The position numbers were made by a program, and so were the translations under genes. A stretch of 64,000 bases of DNA from Siphonodentalium dalli. Lineage: Eukaryota; Mollusca; Scaphopoda; Gadilida; Siphonodentaliidae. Below the pieces are notes generated by a model. The model was not told the origin of the DNA and searched no databases. It saw only the letters and a list, made by a program, of their open reading frames with translations. Where the stretch lies: assembly GCA_032622095.1 (NCBI GenBank), contig CP136066.1, positions 108,897,319 to 108,961,318 of the forward strand, read 5' to 3'. Positions 43,358-54,014 of this stretch are shown one piece after another. Each line of letters opens with the position of its first letter. Within the stretch, counting starts at the first letter, position 1.

Positions 43358-43652
43358 TATGAGGTAAGAAACCCCTCATGCAGTGACACCGCATGCATGT
43401 ATAGGCTAAAATCTGTGCAAAAATACATTAAAAACATCATACAAAAAATTACTAAGAGTTCCGGGAAGGCGACATAAATTCTTTGGATAGAGGGATGCTG
43501 ATAATATGTAATTAGGGATTCTCCTTGTTGAACACATACTCTCAGTTGACTGTTGAGTACAGGTCAAAATTAGCCCAATGCTCATCTTGTGTTGCTAGGT
43601 GATACACCAGGTCATGCTAATAGTTTATGGGTAGGTTAGATAGCAGTCACAA

Positions 43653-43851
43653 TTATGCTTAAGCGCAATTGATTGCGCTTAAGCGCAATTAATTGCGCTT
43701 AAGCGTAATTAATAACGCTTAAGCGTAAATGCCCTATTTGCGCTTAAGCACAATATGTGGTATTTGCGCTTAAGCGCAATTATTTGCGCTTAAGCGCAAT
43801 CAATTGTGCTTAAGCACAATCAATTGCGCTTAAGCGCAATTCATTATTAAA
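43653..43851. repeat. Right array of nine CTTAAG-centred 16-bp palindromes
   Basis: Nine copies of the same palindrome as the left array, in mirror position next to the right terminal repeat. Two linkers are longer (AAATGCCCTATT and TATGTGGTATT). The equal count in both arrays suggests either ancestral symmetry of the terminal repeats or maintained function. Confidence 0.9.
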
Positions 43852-43878
43852 TGTGAATTTGGCCTCCCATATCATCGT

Positions 43879-45420
43879 ACATTACAATATAAATTGAACT
43901 GCTGTATTGAGGAAATTCTAGTTAAAAGATGATAAAATAGATTGTTCCTAGTAAAAGGCAAATGGATTTTCTTCTCTTTTCATCAATTTCTCTAGTAGGT
44001 GTTTAATGCAAAATTTCCAGTGTTTGAGATCAAAAGGGGCACGAGTATGGTATACTCAGTGTTGTCAGTGTTGAACAGTTGAAATTCAATAATTAATATT
44101 TTCATCACCAGGTATGGCAAATGTGATAATACAGCTACAATAGCTGTATTCAGCCAACCTATTTGAATCCAGCTATATTATTTTTATCTCAAACCGGCTG
44201 TTTTTCGATAATTAACTAGAAATGCTAATTACTAAATTAGTAATTTGCACATTTAAACTTTAATATAACTTATAAGGTTACGCCATTCTCCAAATTAATC
44301 TAATGACTTTCAAACAAATCAAAACTGTCACTCGTTTTGTGACAAATTAATTGGTGTGTTTTGTCGACACAACGATGTCGATTGTGTACGAAAACTCACT
44401 ACGGTGATCGATGTCAGTCATAAAGGTTTAGTAACTCCCTTATGCATTGCAGAATACCTTGAAAACTATATCTAATACAATATTCAATGCCGAAGAAGTT
44501 AGCTGAATACAGCCAGAACCGATCACTGACGCTGAGGGGCTGATGGAGCCATTGTCATAATGTTTTATAAATTGGATGTTTATATCACTGAAAAGTAGCC
44601 ATTTCCTTGCACTTGAGACAACAAGCAGGAACATTGAAGCTTCGTATAGAAACCAAGTTAAAACAGATCGTCTTTCTTAGATCTCAAGTTAATGAAATAA
44701 ATTAAAGCATATAAGCACAATTAACAGCATATAATGGATACAACAACTTTTATTTAAACAGTAGCAATATTAAAAGCCGACATCAAAGACTACCGCAGTT
44801 GGCAAAAGACACATTGTCACACTGTCTAGCAGTAACAGGTGTTACGTAATGAGATGAGCACGTGCTATACACAAGTTCTGCATGGCTGCTTTCTTTGTAT
44901 TTGTTCACAGTACCGATCAAAACTATTTGTTGTAAAATCATTCCACAGACGAAGATGACCTCATGCTGGATTCGTATAAAGGATAATTATATATTCATTG
45001 GATATAGGGAATACATAAACTGTTATTAATAATTTAATTATTTTAATTAAACATTTCCTTGATACAGATCTTGTTTTGTGGAAGAAGTTCTGCACTGTTC
45101 GTCACCCCCCCCCCCCCCCCCCCCCCCCCCACCAATGACTTACCAATGTATATTGCACATTTTTGAGGGGAAATAGTGGGACTTATTGACAGAAATCTAT
45201 GGTAAATTAAAATGCGAGAGGCTGATTACTACTAAATATTCGCCCGACAAAGCTTTACCAGGATAGTGTATAGAGAACTGTGCACGTGGTCCGCGCTACT
45301 GATCATCTCTTATTCAGGCACCAAGTATTGGATTCCTTGGAATCTGTTAATCATCAGTGTCAGTGATCGCTCGTCCTGTGTAAAAATTAAACTGAGCTAG
45401 GTCTGTGGCTATTTTGTGAC
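43879..45420. other. Intergenic or intronic stretch, no gene seen
   Basis: Contains a weak inverted pair (AGCTGTATTCAGCCAAC near 44141 and GTTAGCTGAATACAGCC near 44498) and the C26 run. No exon recognised. Confidence 0.5.
45105..45130. repeat. C26 homopolymer
   Basis: Longest of several G/C homopolymers in an AT-rich window: G21 at 9802-9822, G19 at 38046-38064, C15 at 10038-10052, G14 at 5600-5613 and C13 at 344-356. Lengths in the assembly may be unreliable. Confidence 0.95.
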
Positions 45421-45493
45421 CAATATTAAGTCAAGGTTGGGGAGGGGAATGAGGCCGCTGGATGGCCGGCCTGCCGTAGTAGCGGAAACCCTG

Positions 45494-45857
45494 TTTATAC
45501 ATAAATGCACACCATGTGCATTCAGGACTGTATATATAATTGCTCACCAGCCTCGCGTAATGGCACATGACAGGGGTCATTGTCGTAGTGTTTTGTACAT
45601 AAATGCACACGTGTTGATCATATTGTGTAAGATCATGTTCTTCCGTTCATCAAGCAAACAACCATGTCCCTGTTTAATACTAAGATCAATACATGTATGT
45701 GACCAATGTCAATGATGCTTAAAGCATTATAATTGTTTCAAATTGGAGCAGACAGCAATTATTTATGGCAACATTTCAATCTCACGCGGACTGAGACTGG
45801 TGTGTATTTATATACGGATGGTATACATAATGCACATGGTGTGCATTTATGTATAAA
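45494..45857. mobile_element. Small foldback with identical 29-bp arms
   Basis: The 29 bases at 45494-45522 (starting TTTATACATAAATGCACACC) are the exact complement of 45829-45857. A partial third copy (TACATAAATGCACACGTG) lies inside at 45597-45614. Likely a MITE; no target duplication resolved. Confidence 0.7.
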
Positions 45858-46072
45858 ACGGAATGGAGGGACTATACTCTCTAGCACTTCAGTTCTATGC
45901 AACAAGACAAATATGGAAAATGCGCATCAAAAAGGAGCTATTAGTACCAGTACCAATGTCATCATCTAGTTTCTATATGATTGAATCGGGCATATATATT
46001 ACTTTGACAAAGACAAAGTTCTGTCTGTCACTTAAAGACTGCTAATTTTTATAATAAATTATTAGGGGTGCC

Positions 46073-47290
46073 ACGATTAATCGTATAATCGATGAACCAT
46101 TGATAAAGCTGATAATCCATTACCGGTACCATTTACGTTGTCGATTAATTCATCTGTGTTATTTCGGACATCAGAAAATGCCAGGTATTATTAAATACCG
46201 TGTTTGTTTTACACAGTTTAATCTACAACCGAGGGGTTAACAACCTTTGATCGCGTATCAAAGAGATTCCGACAATATGAGTACTAAATATGTTGCAAAC
46301 AGTCGGCAGTTCATTTGATGATGTGACATGGTTACTCTTTGTGTTGTTGTATATTCTACAAATTGGAGGCACTGCAGTTTTGAACTTATGGTGACATCGT
46401 CGTATATTTCTACAAGAAAGGCTGCACTTCATCTTTTAAATGTGCCGACTGTCATCGTGTTCAATGAAATGAATGCACTTGCCCTTGATTGGAGTGGTGA
46501 CTGAAACTCACTATTATTAAATACTTAACTGGATCTGAGTCCTGAAATTTGCGGGTGACGGTCCACCTTTGTGATAATTGTTATTCATGCTCTGGAAGTT
46601 TGCTGAAACTTATAGTTTCCGTTACATTAGATTCCTTTTTGCTCATTAATCATTACCCGTGGTTGATGATCCACTTTATTAACGTAACAATTACATCGGC
46701 CGATGCCTGAACCAACCAGCGACAGCAGATAAGGATGCATAATCCAAATTAATGTTTGCAAATTACTATTTCCTTGGCTTCGGAGGAAAAACAAATTTGA
46801 TTCGAGTCGAGGAACCCACCCATCAAAGCTCAGAGTGATCAGATATCAATTTTTGAAATCTATTATTTTTCAACACCAATAGTGTTTAGTGGCCCAGTAA
46901 AAGTCAACCAGAAGACGGTCTCAGACCAAATTGCAGATGAAGATGGATAACTCTAAAATCAAGTGGCTTTTTTGTTCAGATATTTGACAAACCGGCAAAA
47001 TTTTGTTGATCAAAATGTTGATAAATAACAGGTTTTGGGCAATTTTATACAATAGTTGACTGGGTAGCATTATTTTTGGGCAATTAATCGATTCTGATAA
47101 CTGAAGCATTTCAAAAAATGTTGTTGTTGCTGGAATCTGATGATATGGGAACCATTGAATCAGACTGAGTACCTTTAACCAGCACCCAGACAACAGGACA
47201 TATTAATGAATACTTCCACTGATTTAATTAATATTAGGTATGATTGACGACCAATTATCAAAATCAATAATCATGGCACCTTTACTAATT
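46073..47290. mobile_element. Degenerate GGTGCCACGATTAATCG-ended hAT-type element with insert
   Basis: The left end TAGGGGTGCCACGATTAATCG and right end AATAATCATGGCACCTTTA match the termini of the hAT element at 15957-17110, and the interior is recognisably related (CCGAGG...TTGATCGCG near 46230). No clear target duplication remains. A piece of the AGGTACTCAATCC family (46760-47175, right end GAGTACCT next to TTAA) is inserted in it. Confidence 0.65.
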
Positions 47291-47403
47291 TTATTTGAAA
47301 CGAAACTGTGTTCTGTCAAGTCACTATGCGCCAAGCTATTAATTGCTCACTCACTCTAGTGTACCATTGCTCATATGATTGACTCAATAATCTTTAAATT
47401 TAA

Positions 47404-48581
47404 AGGTACACAATCCGATTCGATGTTCCCCGTATCATCCAGTTACAACACCAACAGAATTTCAACAGAAGCTGATTTTAGTTATCCAAATTAGTGTATA
47501 ACCAATAACTATTCACAACGACACCAAGATCATGCCATGAATCTCTACTCTGGCTAACGCCCATAGAGATCATAATCCACCAGTACAAAGCCTTGGAATG
47601 TTTTGAAGGTGTGACAGGGAACCTTATAAAGTCCAATAAAAAATAACACAGGGAACATATTTCTTACTTAATTATATATTATGTGTTCCTTAATAATGTA
47701 CTTCACTGTGAATTTACAAAACGAGTGGCCAGGTCCAGACCTAATTTACTGGACGAGTTTTGGAAATTCTGCTATAAACTGGGGACGAGTTGTAGATACT
47801 ATTTATTACATGATCCAAAACATCGACAATACATACTTAAATCAACAAATGGGACGACACGAAACTAACATCGGCTTCTATACATGTAAGGCATCTGATG
47901 ACATTTCACGTAACTCTGTATTCTTTGCCCGCATAAAGAAATAGTCCCAGATAAATAAAGCTCTTTGGCATATTTAATGGTGTATATTTAATGAGATAAC
48001 TTTCAACTCTTCATTCATTTTGTTTGTTGGAAATATATTGAAAGCCATAGTATTTTCAGACGTAGCGTACAGAATGTAAACAGATGCCAATCCGGAAGTC
48101 AAATGCCACCTGGCACTCTTTCTGTTATTCAATGAATGTTCAATATCACAATTTATAGAATGGGTTTATTAAATGGAATAAGGGTAGGATCATGTAATAA
48201 ATAAGAATATGTTATGTATCCGCACGTCATCTACCATATGTTAACTTATTTGTTGTTGCTGATGTTACTTTTCGCCGTGTTATATTCCATAGTTAATTTG
48301 CGATAGCATTGATCACCATACAAAGTCACAGCAAACTGTGATATTGCGTGACCTTTCGAACGCTCGTGACATGTCTGCGTTGTCATATATTTCTGGAAGA
48401 AGATCATTCGAATATTTGCCAGGCCGCCAAATATTCATTGTGGTGAAAAATAACAGATTTAAAAATTCAAAATCTGGTAACTTTGAGCTTTGATGGGTGG
48501 GTTCCATGACTCAATTCAAATATTTTTTACCCCTGAAGTCAAAGAAATAGTAATAGGGGCATTAAATTGGATTGTGCATCT
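47404..48581. mobile_element. AGGTACACAATCC-type element, TTAA-flanked
   Basis: A 1.18 kb element with ends AGGTACACAATCCGATT and the complement of AGATGCACAATCCAATT, TTAA at 47400-47403 and 48582-48585. It is related to the 49124-49604 element: both carry AAAGCTCA...TTTGATGGGTG and a GAGTC...AATCAAAT block near one end. A 48-bp segment inside it (47527-47574) recurs exactly at 49774-49821. Confidence 0.7.
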
Positions 48582-48983
48582 TTAAATGCAACATCTGCTT
48601 ATTACTCCCGATCTACGCAAATCTGAATATTATTTTCACGAAAAGATCCGTCAAACTCACTACTAAAAAATAATTATTATACAAAAAATAGGTAGCCAAT
48701 CTTTACAATCATACATGATTCCGCTACAAAGCATAATTGCTTTATCAAGGAGCGGCAGCACTTTATCATAATAAGGACACCAGATTAATTCATTTATAAT
48801 TTTAATTAAGAGATTGCGGTAAACTGTTTTTGATGCGCATTCTCCCATTTTGTCATGTTGCATAAAACTTACGACTGGAGGGTATAATCTAAATCTTAAT
48901 TCAGATGTGGTCACTCATCAGCCTTTCACTCAGTCTAACTCTCACTCTCAGTTTCACCACACACCACCCAGATAGCAAGCCTA

Positions 48984-49634
48984 CAGTAATGCCCTAAATA
49001 ATCAACTCCTTAACCACAGCAGAATTATGGGTAATTTATTAGGATTTATTCGGAAATATGGCTTGTTGCCATTCATCGGAAAGCTCTCAACTAAATCCTG
49101 AAAAATTACCCATAATTGGTTAAAGGTACTCAATCCGAACAGAGGGTCCCCATCTCAACAGATTTCAACAACAACAATCCGATCAGAGGGTCCTATATTA
49201 CTATTTCTTTGGCTTTGGGGGTAAAAAAATATTTGATTCGAGTCGAGGAACCCATCAAACAAAGCTCAGAGTTATTAGATATTGATTTTTGAAATTTGTT
49301 ATTTACTCGAGATGAGTACTAATAATTGCCTTCAACTGCCATAATCTGCTCTGGATGTGTACACCAAAATCTATTCAAACAGACAAGGATGGATAACTCT
49401 AAAATCAAGTGGTAATAATAACGCAATTTTGACTGAGATCTGGGCCAGAAAGTATTCCCGATAATGAAAAATAATAGATTTCTAAAATCGATATCTAACA
49501 AATCTGAGCTTTGATGGGTGACTTCCTCGACTCGAATCAAATATTTTTGACCCCCGAAGCCATTGAAATAGTAATTGAGAGGAGTTTTATCGGATTGAGT
49601 ACCTTTAAGGAGTCCATTATTTAGGGAATTACTG
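48984..49634. mobile_element. CAGTAATGC-type MITE split by a nested TTAA element
   Basis: Left end CAGTAATGCCCTAAATAATC with TA at 48982-48983; right end GGGAATTACTG with TA at 49635-49636. The right arm is interrupted within the sequence GGTTAAGGAG by the element at 49124-49604. Removing that element and one TTAA restores the family sequence. Confidence 0.85.
49124..49604. mobile_element. AGGTACTCAATCC-type element nested at TTAA
   Basis: A 481-bp element with inverted ends AGGTACTCAATCCG / CGGATTGAGTACCT and TTAA on both sides (49120-49123, 49605-49608). TTAA targets point to the piggyBac or Kolobok superfamilies; AGG ends fit Kolobok rather better. Inverted internal blocks around GATTCGAGTCGAGGAACCCA (near 49235 and 49520) indicate long arms. 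Confidence 0.85.
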
Positions 49635-49821
49635 TATGTTGGGCCAACATTGCCATCCTGTTGGTTGGCTTGACAACATTGGTAGTACGTTGGGTCAATG
49701 GATCTACCCCAACCATTTGTAATTTTTGGTTTTTAACGGTTTGTTTTTAACAAATAAAATCCTTGATGCTTCTAGATCATGCCATGAATCTCTACTCTGG
49801 CTAACGCCCATAGAGATCATA

Positions 49822-49881
49822 CTTCATAGGGAGTCTCACATATATTAATACTGCACCAGCGCAGCTCCCGCCATCAAAGGG
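49822..49881. mobile_element. Remnant right end of a TTAACCCTT...-type MITE
   Basis: CATAGGGAGTCTCACATATAT, then CTGCACCAGCGCAGCTCCCG and CCATCAAAGGG next to TTAA. Only the last 60 bases remain, directly after a 48-bp repeat shared with 47527-47574. Confidence 0.7.
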
Positions 49882-50104
49882 TTAATGTAAATATCTTCCT
49901 GTTTTGACAACCGAACTGGGATATAGAAAAACGAGCATAATTCGCAGGTTTCAAAGTGCTACAGGGCTTTAAAACACCTACCAGTACTAGTACTCCATCT
50001 CATTATGCATGATTGTTATTCAGTGAATTAAGTTTATGTGCGATTGAGTGAAACAAATTAAAACTCACACATATCATTTATTTTCTTACCTGTTTTTGTT
50101 TCAG

Positions 50105-50290
50105 ATCGGACCTGATGCGATGGGTTACATGCGCTGCTTCTTGCAAGGATTCATCCTACTATCCAGTATTCATATAAGCACAACTGCTGGTGGGATCTCC
50201 AGATGTCCAGACCATGTACCAGATACAACTCCTACACTACCCACTCTGCCACAACAATTTGAAGCACATATTGAAGCCAATATCGTCCAG
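50105..50290 (+). CDS. First coding exon of a secreted protein, LPTLPxxF/IEANI type
   Basis: The exon follows a good acceptor (TTTTTGTTTCAG at 50104) and ends at CAG|GTTTGT. Coding starts at ATG 50120 and gives 57 residues. Residues 1-25 look like a signal peptide (MGYMRCFLQGFILLSS..., hydrophobic core, small residues TTAGG near the likely cleavage site). The mature start has one cysteine, a proline/threonine-rich stretch and LPTLPQQFEAHIEANIVQ. That LPxLPxxF...(I/V)EANI pattern resembles the mature N-terminus of uncharacterised metazoan secreted proteins with a LolA-like or ependymin-related fold; this is from memory of the family, not a search. An out-of-frame ATG at 50115 precedes the start by five bases. 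An upstream non-coding exon is required by the acceptor but was not located; the YY1 site at 35.48 kb is one possible origin. Translation ends in phase 0. Confidence 0.65.
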
Positions 50291-50654
50291 GTTTGTACTA
50301 TATTTATTCCACATGTTCATTTTAGGTTACATGTACATAGGTTATCCTATCAAACTTAGTGTTTGCTCAACTTTGCTAATATGTTTATACACAGTGGCGC
50401 CGGGCTGGAGCAGATGGAGCAACTGATGGTGACTGCCACCAAGAGGAGCACAGGATGAACAAAGTTCTCTTCCATCCTTATTAAAACTGCAAACAAAAAT
50501 ACCTCATGTTTCTAAAAATCAAATTGTTATATTTACATGTATATATATTTATATATGATTGATTGATTGATTGGGTTTAACGTTGTTTTAGCAACAAAGC
50601 CATATCACAACAACATTTATGTCTGAGAAACATATATCTATTCTAGTAGCTTAA

Positions 50655-50784
50655 CCCTTTCAGTGCCAAGTCCGATTTTGTATCAACCCATATTTCCTTG
50701 TCATTTTTCAAATTTATTGATTATAATAATGTGATACATTGATGGAAAGAGCTCTTAGAAAAATCGGACTTGACACTGAAAGGG
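50655..50784. mobile_element. TTAACCCTTTCAGTGCC-type MITE (short form)
   Basis: Ends CCCTTTCAGTGCCAAGTCCG and the complement, TTAA both sides. Most of the right arm is deleted compared with the full palindrome at 60096-60302. It follows the signal-peptide exon by about 360 bp, within the next intron. Confidence 0.85.
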
Positions 50785-51116
50785 TTAATATGAACTTGGT
50801 CCTGGAAAGAACTTTAAAATGTTGTAAGAGTGAAACAAGTTTTCTTTTTCGCCAGTCATGCCAACACCTCTGACTGAAAAAAGTGCTCAGGTTATATTGA
50901 CATATGTTTACTAACTCAAAAGAAAAACACAACCGGTAATCATATTGCAAACCATGTGCTGATAAGTACATGTACAATAATGCTTTAGAAAGAAACTTTC
51001 ACTTCTAAAACAATCATTGGTATATGTTTGAACTTGGGACTATTTATTATTCATGACAACAACAATATGTTATATTTTGCAAATAACAAACAACTTGTGA
51101 GTGGCTAAATTGAGAG

Positions 51117-52283
51117 TAGTCCAAGTCTTCTTGTACTAAAACCAGCTAAGATATTGGGATGGCGATGCTGGTGTTTAGTCCAAGCCCGCTTGTATACCAA
51201 TCCTATCACACGAGTTACGCCCACGATCTGTGGCGGGAATTTGTGGTGTATTTTACTCGATTTACCTAGCAAAAACACTACATGATGCTATATACATCGG
51301 AAAGGCTTACATCTTATGGTCATAATGGTTTATAATAATCTAACTTTAATGTTAAATTACACATAGAATATTCCGGTTGATTGCCACAAACATCGATTTG
51401 TTTCTCTGTTTGTTTACGTTTTAACCGAAAGCCGAAGTGGTCCGAATAAGTTCGGCATAATCCGCTGTTTGTTCTGGGAATTCTACTTTCCGTTTCTATA
51501 TATAGCGCGCGTTTTCCGAACAAAAATGGCAAAAACCGATCGCCCGAAAGTCCAGTTTTCTATGTGCTTTCAGAACAATTCCCGCACTAAAAACTTGATG
51601 ACATAATGGAGGATCAGAACGGTAGTTTTGTTGACAATTTTCGCAAGCAACTTGTCAAAATTGGAGCAAATTAGAACTCTTGTGTCTGACTTGCCATGCG
51701 TGTGATGTGCATTTTGACATCTGTGTTGATAAAATAATCGGAGAACCAAATCACACAGTTTCGAAATATAGTTCTTCCGTTTTAGTGGGACTTTTCAAAC
51801 TTAAGGTTCATTTATTTAGTGTATTACATTTATATCTCCAATGTTTAATTAATCTATTTATTATTTTATTTATTGACACACATAATTACGATTACAATGG
51901 AGAATTCATCGTAATTTGCGTTGTTGTCCAAAATCTACGGAATATTTTCAACGGAAAATGCCGAACACAGTTCGCGAGGTCAACCGAGTTCGCATACTTT
52001 TAAAAAATTGTAAACATTGAGGTAAATGTCTCTTTTCGCATTAAATTACCGTTTTAAATTCACAACTGATGTGGGTTTCAGATAAAATAGCATGTCTTCT
52101 GCGGAAAATATCCGTTTATTGTCGCAATTGTGATATTTTATTTCATATAATTGTGGTTTTATTTGAGCGGGTCACTAACGATTAAGCCGTGTCATAAGCG
52201 AGCATATAGGGCGGTCTTGGACTAAACACCAGCATCGCCATCCCAATATCTTAGCTGGTTTTAGTACAAGAAGACTTGGACTA
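51117..52283. mobile_element. Inverted-repeat element with 9-bp target duplication AATTGAGAG
   Basis: Ends TAGTCCAAGTCTTCTTGTAC and its complement; arms of about 70 bp. AATTGAGAG stands at 51108-51116 and 52284-52292. Nine-base duplications with long arms are typical of Mutator-like elements. The interior (1.0 kb) shows no transposase; the 107-codon frame at 51680-52003 is hydrophobic, AT-driven and unlike a known protein. Confidence 0.8.
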
Positions 52284-52712
52284 AATTGAGAGATGAGACA
52301 CTGTGTGTGGATTGTGTTCAAGTTAAATCCATAATGATGGTTGTAATGATATAAAAGCTTTGAAATCATATTACACTTATATGTACCGGTATATGTATTA
52401 AATATAGGAAATAAACAGCAGATTCAACGTGCTCATAAGCTTTGATCATAATAAAAGTTCACCAAACGCTCATGCAGTTTTTCTTGTGGTGAAAATGTTA
52501 TGATCACATTGAAACACCGATCGGTTCACAAATGTTGACAATATGGACTTGAAAATATTGTCAAATAAATTTGAATACTACTAATGGACGATTTGTTTGA
52601 AAATATAAGATGTACAAACTTACTTTTTAATTACCTTTGAACAGTTATTAAAACTAATGGACGTTGAAGTTATTTCTTAATCAATTCACAAACAAAAACA
52701 GATATTTCTTAA

Positions 52713-53043
52713 CCCTTTGGAGAGTATCTGTAACATCATATACATGATGTCATGAGTAAATTTAACGTCAACGTCATAGCATTACTAACAAGTTCGGGTC
52801 AAAAGGGTCCAATAATTCGTTTTAATTGATGTGCATTTTTTGTTAGCATGTGTTATCATAATCGATTATACTTATACATTTGGGACATTATATTAATCAA
52901 AATAACTCTTATACAAAACAATTATAAATCAGATGATTTATTGAAGTTACGTCTACATAAAATAACACTTCCTGAAACGACATATATGTCATTCTACTCC
53001 TCAACCGATAGACGACATATATGTCGTTCAACTCGCCAAAGGG
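52713..53043. mobile_element. TTAACCCTTTGG-type MITE (piggyBac-like)
   Basis: 331 bp with ends CCCTTTGG / CCAAAGGG and TTAA on both sides (52709-52712, 53044-53047). Repeated ATATACATGATGTCAT / CGACATATATGTCG words lie near each end. A copy lacking its right end lies at 8016 to about 8150. CCC-started ends at TTAA fit piggyBac-like transposons. Confidence 0.85.
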
Positions 53044-53047
53044 TTAA

Positions 53048-53510
53048 AGGCCCACTTAATTTTTGAATGCCGAGATCGATCACATTATATACAACATATT
53101 CCATATTATATTATATCCCATTTGAAAGAGGAAGCTCCAGAACATTGTATTATCAACTTATCCGGTGTAATAAACTGTGTCCATTTTGTTTTTGTCAAGG
53201 TACCGACATGAGTTCTGGGCTTAATTTCGATCTGGTCTGTACTGCCAGTCTATTATTATCAATGGAAGGGGAATAACTCTATCTCTTTGATGTGAATTAT
53301 GATGCATTCTGCTACAGGGGAAGTCTTGGTGTGAATCTGAGAATCTCTGTCACTTTGTGGAAACTCCTGGGACATAGCTATTCTGTGTTCCGGTAGAATA
53401 TATATATTTTTGTAGAATATATATATTTTTGGATCCTCTTCCAAATTTTATATAATATGGAATATGTTGTATAAAATGGGATCTGGGCATTCAAAAATTT
53501 AAATGGGCCT
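53048..53510. mobile_element. AGGCCCACTTAA-type element abutting the previous MITE
   Basis: 463 bp with inverted ends AGGCCCACTTAATTTTTGAATGC / complement and arms that continue through TATAATATGGAATATGTTGT. TTAA at 53044-53047 and 53511-53514; the left TTAA is the same one that ends the previous MITE. Confidence 0.85.
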
Positions 53511-53583
53511 TTAAATAGTATGTATTAAATTTGCCTGGTTATGGTTATTTATACACTAGTTTTATTTTGTTCCATCTACACAG

Positions 53584-53598
53584 GATCTATATGAGGAG
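53584..53598 (+). CDS. Candidate 15-nt microexon of the secreted-protein gene
   Basis: A pyrimidine-rich acceptor (TTTTGTTCCATCTACACAG) is followed by only 15 bases, GATCTATATGAGGAG, and then a near-ideal donor GTGAGTGCTG. In phase 0, matching the end of the exon at 50290, it reads DLYEE. Adding acidic and aromatic residues directly after IEANIVQ suits the family, where an E-Y-Y-D-like segment usually follows. It lies 70 bp right of a cluster of TTAA-type transposons. A stretch this short could be a chance pairing of splice-like words, so it is a candidate only. Confidence 0.35.
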
Positions 53599-53819
53599 GT
53601 GAGTGCTGCATGTTAGTCATTAGATCTATGATGAGATGCATGAAGCTTGTGTATTCTACAACTGTGTGTATCCAGGACATTACTCAGGCAATACACAAGC
53701 GAAGATTGGCAATGATTTAAATTGTCCAGCCGATATTGCTGTAATGTCACATTTCATGAAGGTTGTTCAATGGTTCTAATGTACTATATACCTCTCGCGC
53801 AACCACAGTTGTACACATA

Positions 53820-54014
53820 CAGTAATGCCCTAAATAATCGACTCCTTAACCTCTGCAGAATTATGGACCCGTAATTTTTCAGAATTTAGTTGGATTTATG
53901 GCTTGTTGCAATTCATCAGAAAGCTCTCACTGAGCCATATTTCCGACTAAATCCTGAAAAATTACCCATAATTCTGCTGTGGTTATAAGGAGTCGATTAT
54001 TTAGGGCATGACTA
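53820..54014. mobile_element. CAGTAATGC-type MITE, diverged right end
   Basis: Left end intact after TA at 53818-53819; both arms recognisable (TTCCGACTAAATCCTGAAAA, CTGCTGTGG); right end GGGCATGACTAGTG is mutated. Confidence 0.8.

Larger units (their letters stand above)
42419..43870. mobile_element. Inverted-repeat element carrying two CTTAAG-palindrome arrays
   Basis: The termini ATGGGAGGCCAAATTCACAT... (42419) and its complement ending at 43870 match over about 34 bp with one difference. They are flanked by an 8-bp duplication with one mismatch (GTCATCGT at 42411-42418, ATCATCGT at 43871-43878), as expected for a hAT-like insertion. Just inside each terminus lies an array of nine palindromes built on TTGCGCTTAAGCGCAA. 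A TA-flanked foldback MITE (43148-43357) is nested in the centre. No open frame of transposase size exists, so the element is non-autonomous. Confidence 0.8.

Noticed and set aside
42442-43851. CRISPR-like regular repeats
   Set aside because: Units are palindromes with 4-12-bp AT linkers, not 25-40-bp repeats with unique spacers, and the context is a eukaryotic transposon.
51680-52003. 107-codon hydrophobic frame
   Set aside because: It lies in a non-autonomous inverted-repeat element and its composition follows the AT content; no motif or splice support.
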